A stretch of DNA of 53,081 bases from an uncultured Paenibacillus sp. (lineage in GTDB: Bacteria > Bacillota > Bacilli > Paenibacillales > Paenibacillaceae): positions 1 to 53,081 of the forward strand of contig CAKMKL010000161.1 in NCBI GenBank assembly GCA_927443375.1. Reading direction: 5' to 3'. Positions 50,575 through 53,081 of this stretch are shown piece after piece. The position numbers were made by a program, and so were the translations under genes. The number at the start of each line of letters is the position of its first letter. Positions within the stretch are counted from its first letter, which is position 1. Below the pieces are notes generated by a model. That model did not search any database, was not told where the DNA came from, and worked only from the letters and a program-made list of their open reading frames with translations.

Positions 50575-51822
50575 ATGATGGCTGTCAAACAAAGCCAGGC
50601 AGAAAATAACGAAAGCATCACCGATAAAAAGCCTACCGCCCAGGAAGAGGTCAACCGTCTGGTTGCACGTGCCCGGGCTTCGCAAGAAGCGTACCTTTCT
50701 ATGGATCAGGAACAGATTGACCGCGTTGTACAAGCAATGGCACTCGCCGGACTGGACAAGCATATGCTGCTTGCCAAGATGGCCGTGGAAGAGACCGGAC
50801 GCGGCGTGTACGAAGATAAAATCACTAAGAACCTTTTTGCCTCAGAGTATATTTATAACAGCATCAAACACAACAAAACCGTTGGAATTATTGAGGAAAA
50901 TCTTTATGAGAATTATCAGCGGGTAGCTGAACCTGTTGGCATTATCGCCGGCGTAACACCTGTTACGAATCCGACCTCCACAACGATCTTTAAAACACTG
51001 ATTGCAACGAAGACGCGAAATCCTATTATTTTTGCTTTTCATCCTTCCGCGCAGAAATGCAGCAGCGAATCGGCAAAAATACTACTGGATGCAGCAGTAG
51101 CAGAAGGAGCGCCGCCACACTGTGTGCAGTGGATCGAGAATCCGTCGCTGGAAGCGACGCAGCTGCTCATGAACCATCCGGATGTAGCTCTGGTCCTGGC
51201 CACGGGCGGCTCTGCCATGGTAAAGGCTGCCTATAGTACGGGCAAGCCGGCACTTGGCGTCGGACCCGGAAATGTACCTTGCTTTATTGAAAAAACAGCC
51301 GATCTCAGACAAGCGGTCACCGATCTTATTCTTTCCAAAACATTCGATAACGGGATGATTTGTGCATCCGAGCAAGCCCTCATCATTGAGGAACCGGTAT
51401 ATGATCAGGTTCGCCAAATGATGATAGACAACGGGTGCTACTTTTTAGATAAATCGGAAACAGAGGCAGTCTCGGGTCTCGTGATCACCGGGGAGAAGTG
51501 TGCTGTTAATGGCGCTATTGTCGGTCAGCCAGCTTACAAAATTGCCGAGATGGCCGGTCTTCAGCTTCCTGAGCATACGAAAATTCTTGTTGCCGAATTA
51601 AAGGGTGTGGGAACGGACTTCCCGCTGTCTGCTGAGAAGCTGAGCCCGGTTCTGGCCTGCTATAAAGTAACCTCTGCCGAACAAGGCATTGACCGTGCAG
51701 CGGAAATCGTCACATTTGGCGGTTTGGGACACTCTTCTGTCATTCACTCTAAGGACAATAAAGTAATTGAGGCCTTCGCGGAACGGTTACAGACCGGTCG
51801 TGTGATTGTCAATTCTCCTTAA
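50575..51822 (+). CDS. adhE: Aldehyde dehydrogenase half of a split AdhE
   Basis: This ORF of about 415 residues is the N-terminal acetaldehyde-CoA dehydrogenase part of AdhE, which reduces acetyl-CoA to acetaldehyde. The catalytic cysteine is in DNGMICASEQALI, and NAD-binding and hinge segments (PVTNPTSTTIFK, ATGGSAMVKAAYSTGKPALG in part, GGLGHSSVIHS) are intact. It ends at TAA after VIVNSP, exactly where intact AdhE continues with a serine (SPSTQGAIGD). ATG 50575 or 50578 follows GGGAGGGG. The alcohol dehydrogenase half lies downstream in the next frame. The product would lack the second reaction but could still work alone. Confidence 0.9.
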   Translation: MMAVKQSQAENNESITDKKPTAQEEVNRLVARARASQEAYLSMDQEQIDRVVQAMALAGLDKHMLLAKMAVEETGRGVYEDKITKNLFASEYIYNSIKHNKTVGIIEENLYENYQRVAEPVGIIAGVTPVTNPTSTTIFKTLIATKTRNPIIFAFHPSAQKCSSESAKILLDAAVAEGAPPHCVQWIENPSLEATQLLMNHPDVALVLATGGSAMVKAAYSTGKPALGVGPGNVPCFIEKTADLRQAVTDLILSKTFDNGMICASEQALIIEEPVYDQVRQMMIDNGCYFLDKSETEAVSGLVITGEKCAVNGAIVGQPAYKIAEMAGLQLPEHTKILVAELKGVGTDFPLSAEKLSPVLACYKVTSAEQGIDRAAEIVTFGGLGHSSVIHSKDNKVIEAFAERLQTGRVIVNSP

Positions 51823-51835
51823 ACACAGGGGGGCT
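51820..51835 (+). other. Lesion splitting adhE: TAA stop and extra base in a G run
   Basis: The sequence CCTTAAACACAGGGGGGCT would read Ser-Pro-Ser-Thr-Gln-Gly-Ala if TAA were TCA and one base of the GGGGGG run were absent. Both a nonsense substitution and a +1 insertion are therefore needed to explain the break. Confidence 0.8.
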
Positions 51836-51970
51836 ATCGGTGATATTTACAACACCAATTTACCGTCACTTACTTTAGGCTGCGGATCCTACGGCAAAAA
51901 CTCAACCACCTCCAATGTAACTGCAGTGAACCTGATCAATATCAAACGTGTCGCCTACCGGAGGGTGAAT

Positions 51971-53081
51971 ATGCAGTGGTTCAAGATTCCGCCTAAGATC
52001 TACTTTGAAAAAGGATCGACGCAGTATCTCGAGAAAATGCCTAACATCTCCAAGGTGCTAATTGTTACTGATGCCATGATGGTTAAGCTCGGATATGTGG
52101 AAAAAATCGAATATTACCTGCGAAAACGCACCGAGCCAGTTTCTGTTGAGATTTTTGCCGATGTTGAGCCCGATCCGTCCGTAGAGACGGTTGAACGCGG
52201 AACCCGCATGATGGAGAACTTCCAGCCGGACTGCATCATTGCCCTGGGGGGCGGCTCGCCCATGGATGCGGCGAAGGCGATGTGGTTATTTTACGAATAC
52301 CCGGATACCAGCTTCCATTCGATCAAACAGAAATTCCTGGATATCCGTAAACGGGTCTATAAATATCCGCGGTTAGGCATTAAAGCCCAATTCGTCGCGA
52401 TCCCGACAACCTCAGGAACAGGCTCGGAAGTAACTTCATTTGCGGTCATCACGGATAAAAAAGAAGGACATACAAAATATCCGCTTGCGGATTACGAACT
52501 GACGCCGGACGTGGCGATCATTGATCCGGAGCTTGTCTATTCCCTGCCAAAGGCGGCGGTTGCAGACACCGGGATGGATGTGCTGACGCATGCGATTGAA
52601 GCCTACGTTTCCGTCATGGCCAGTGACTATACCGATGGACTTGCGCTACATGCCATAAGGCTCGTATTCCAGTACCTGGAGAAATCCTTCCATACGGCGG
52701 ACCCGGTTGCCCGTGAGAAAATGCATAATGCATCAACGATTGCAGGGATGGCTTTCGCCAATGCTTTCCTAGGCATCAATCACAGCTTGGCGCATAAATG
52801 GGGCGGTGAATACCATACGGCGCACGGGCGTACAAACGCCATTCTAATGCCGCATGTTATCCGGTATAATGCCCAGAAACCGTCAAAATTCGCTTCATTC
52901 CCGAAATATAACTATTTCATTGCTGATGAACGTTATGCAGAAATCGCCAGAATGCTCGGACTCCCTGCCAACACCACAGAAGAGGGGGTTAACAGCTTGA
53001 TTATGGCTATCCGCAAGCTGAACCAATCGCTTGGCATTCCCGAGAAATTCCAGGACCTTGGCTTCGCTCCGTCCGATTTCG
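51971..53081 (+). CDS. adhE: Iron-dependent alcohol dehydrogenase half of split AdhE (3' end cut)
   Basis: This frame, open from about 51836 to the window end, encodes the C-terminal alcohol dehydrogenase domain of AdhE, which reduces acetaldehyde to ethanol. Conserved segments are clear: ALGGGSPMDAAKAMW, IPTTSGTGSEVTSFAVI, DVLTHAIEAYVS and the iron-ligand region NHSLAHKWGG...HTAHGRTNAIL. ATG 51971 has GGAGGGTGAAT just upstream and could allow separate translation of the domain, starting MQWFKIPPKIYF. Residues between the stop and this ATG (GDIYNTNLPSLTLGCGSYG) are the normal interdomain linker, now outside the new ORF. The 3' end is beyond the window. Confidence 0.88.
   Translation, partial: MQWFKIPPKIYFEKGSTQYLEKMPNISKVLIVTDAMMVKLGYVEKIEYYLRKRTEPVSVEIFADVEPDPSVETVERGTRMMENFQPDCIIALGGGSPMDAAKAMWLFYEYPDTSFHSIKQKFLDIRKRVYKYPRLGIKAQFVAIPTTSGTGSEVTSFAVITDKKEGHTKYPLADYELTPDVAIIDPELVYSLPKAAVADTGMDVLTHAIEAYVSVMASDYTDGLALHAIRLVFQYLEKSFHTADPVAREKMHNASTIAGMAFANAFLGINHSLAHKWGGEYHTAHGRTNAILMPHVIRYNAQKPSKFASFPKYNYFIADERYAEIARMLGLPANTTEEGVNSLIMAIRKLNQSLGIPEKFQDLGFAPSDF

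Noticed and set aside
1-53081. CRISPR array, insertion sequence or prophage
   Set aside because: No regularly spaced repeats, transposase motifs or phage structural genes were seen.

Overview
The window looks like chromosome of a Paenibacillus-type Firmicute. The evidence is the strong GGAGG-type ribosome binding sites, frequent GTG and TTG starts, lipobox lipoproteins, YesM/YesN-style two-component pairs beside sugar ABC transporters, many cytoplasmic glycoside hydrolases (GH105, GH38, GH51, GH3), and copper-amine-oxidase-type 'stalk' domains. No phage, insertion sequence or CRISPR array was found. All assignments come from reading the sequence; no database search was run.

Layout. 0-5 kb: a polysaccharide unit, GH105 (cut by the window edge) and a GH38 alpha-mannosidase, divergent from an AraC-type regulator. 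5-10 kb: tRNA-Leu(CAG), an XRE regulator fused to a long uncharacterised region with a papain-like look, and a CHASE4-HAMP-GGDEF-EAL c-di-GMP protein. 10-28 kb: a carbohydrate-use region with a LamG-GH51 arabinofuranosidase, a small glycine-rich protein, an LprI-like lipoprotein, a domain-permuted GH3 enzyme, a sugar-binding lipoprotein, an SGNH hydrolase that seems to have lost an internal block, a histidine kinase/response regulator pair, two sugar permeases and a large FAD-dependent oxidoreductase. The likely logic is sensing by the kinase, uptake by the ABC system, and hydrolysis in the cytoplasm by GH51 and GH3. 28-32.5 kb: a radical SAM/DUF4130 DNA-repair pair behind a promoter that carries a LexA-box-like palindrome, a LytTR/DUF3021 pair, and an aldo/keto reductase.

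32.5-37 kb: a visibly AT-rich stretch with two decayed small genes, a secreted Big2 protein carrying a zinc-metalloprotease signature, a NERD protein, a lipoprotein and a small secreted protein. 37-41.7 kb: what looks like a self-contained cAMP signalling locus. It holds a CHASE2 class III nucleotide cyclase, a Crp-type regulator whose cAMP-pocket residues line up with those of E. coli CRP, a FecR-domain lipoprotein and a secreted stalk-domain protein. This is the most interesting locus in the window, because cAMP-CRP signalling is uncommon in Firmicutes.

41.9-47.2 kb: a secreted pectate lyase with its own C-terminal module, an AraC regulator, a UlaG-like metallo-hydrolase lipoprotein, and an AbrB/Doc-type toxin-antitoxin pair whose toxin is N-terminally short. 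47.3-53 kb: the mixed-acid fermentation genes pflA and pflB, and divergently adhE. The adhE gene is split by a stop codon and a +1 frameshift into an aldehyde dehydrogenase ORF and an alcohol dehydrogenase ORF; the second is cut by the window end.
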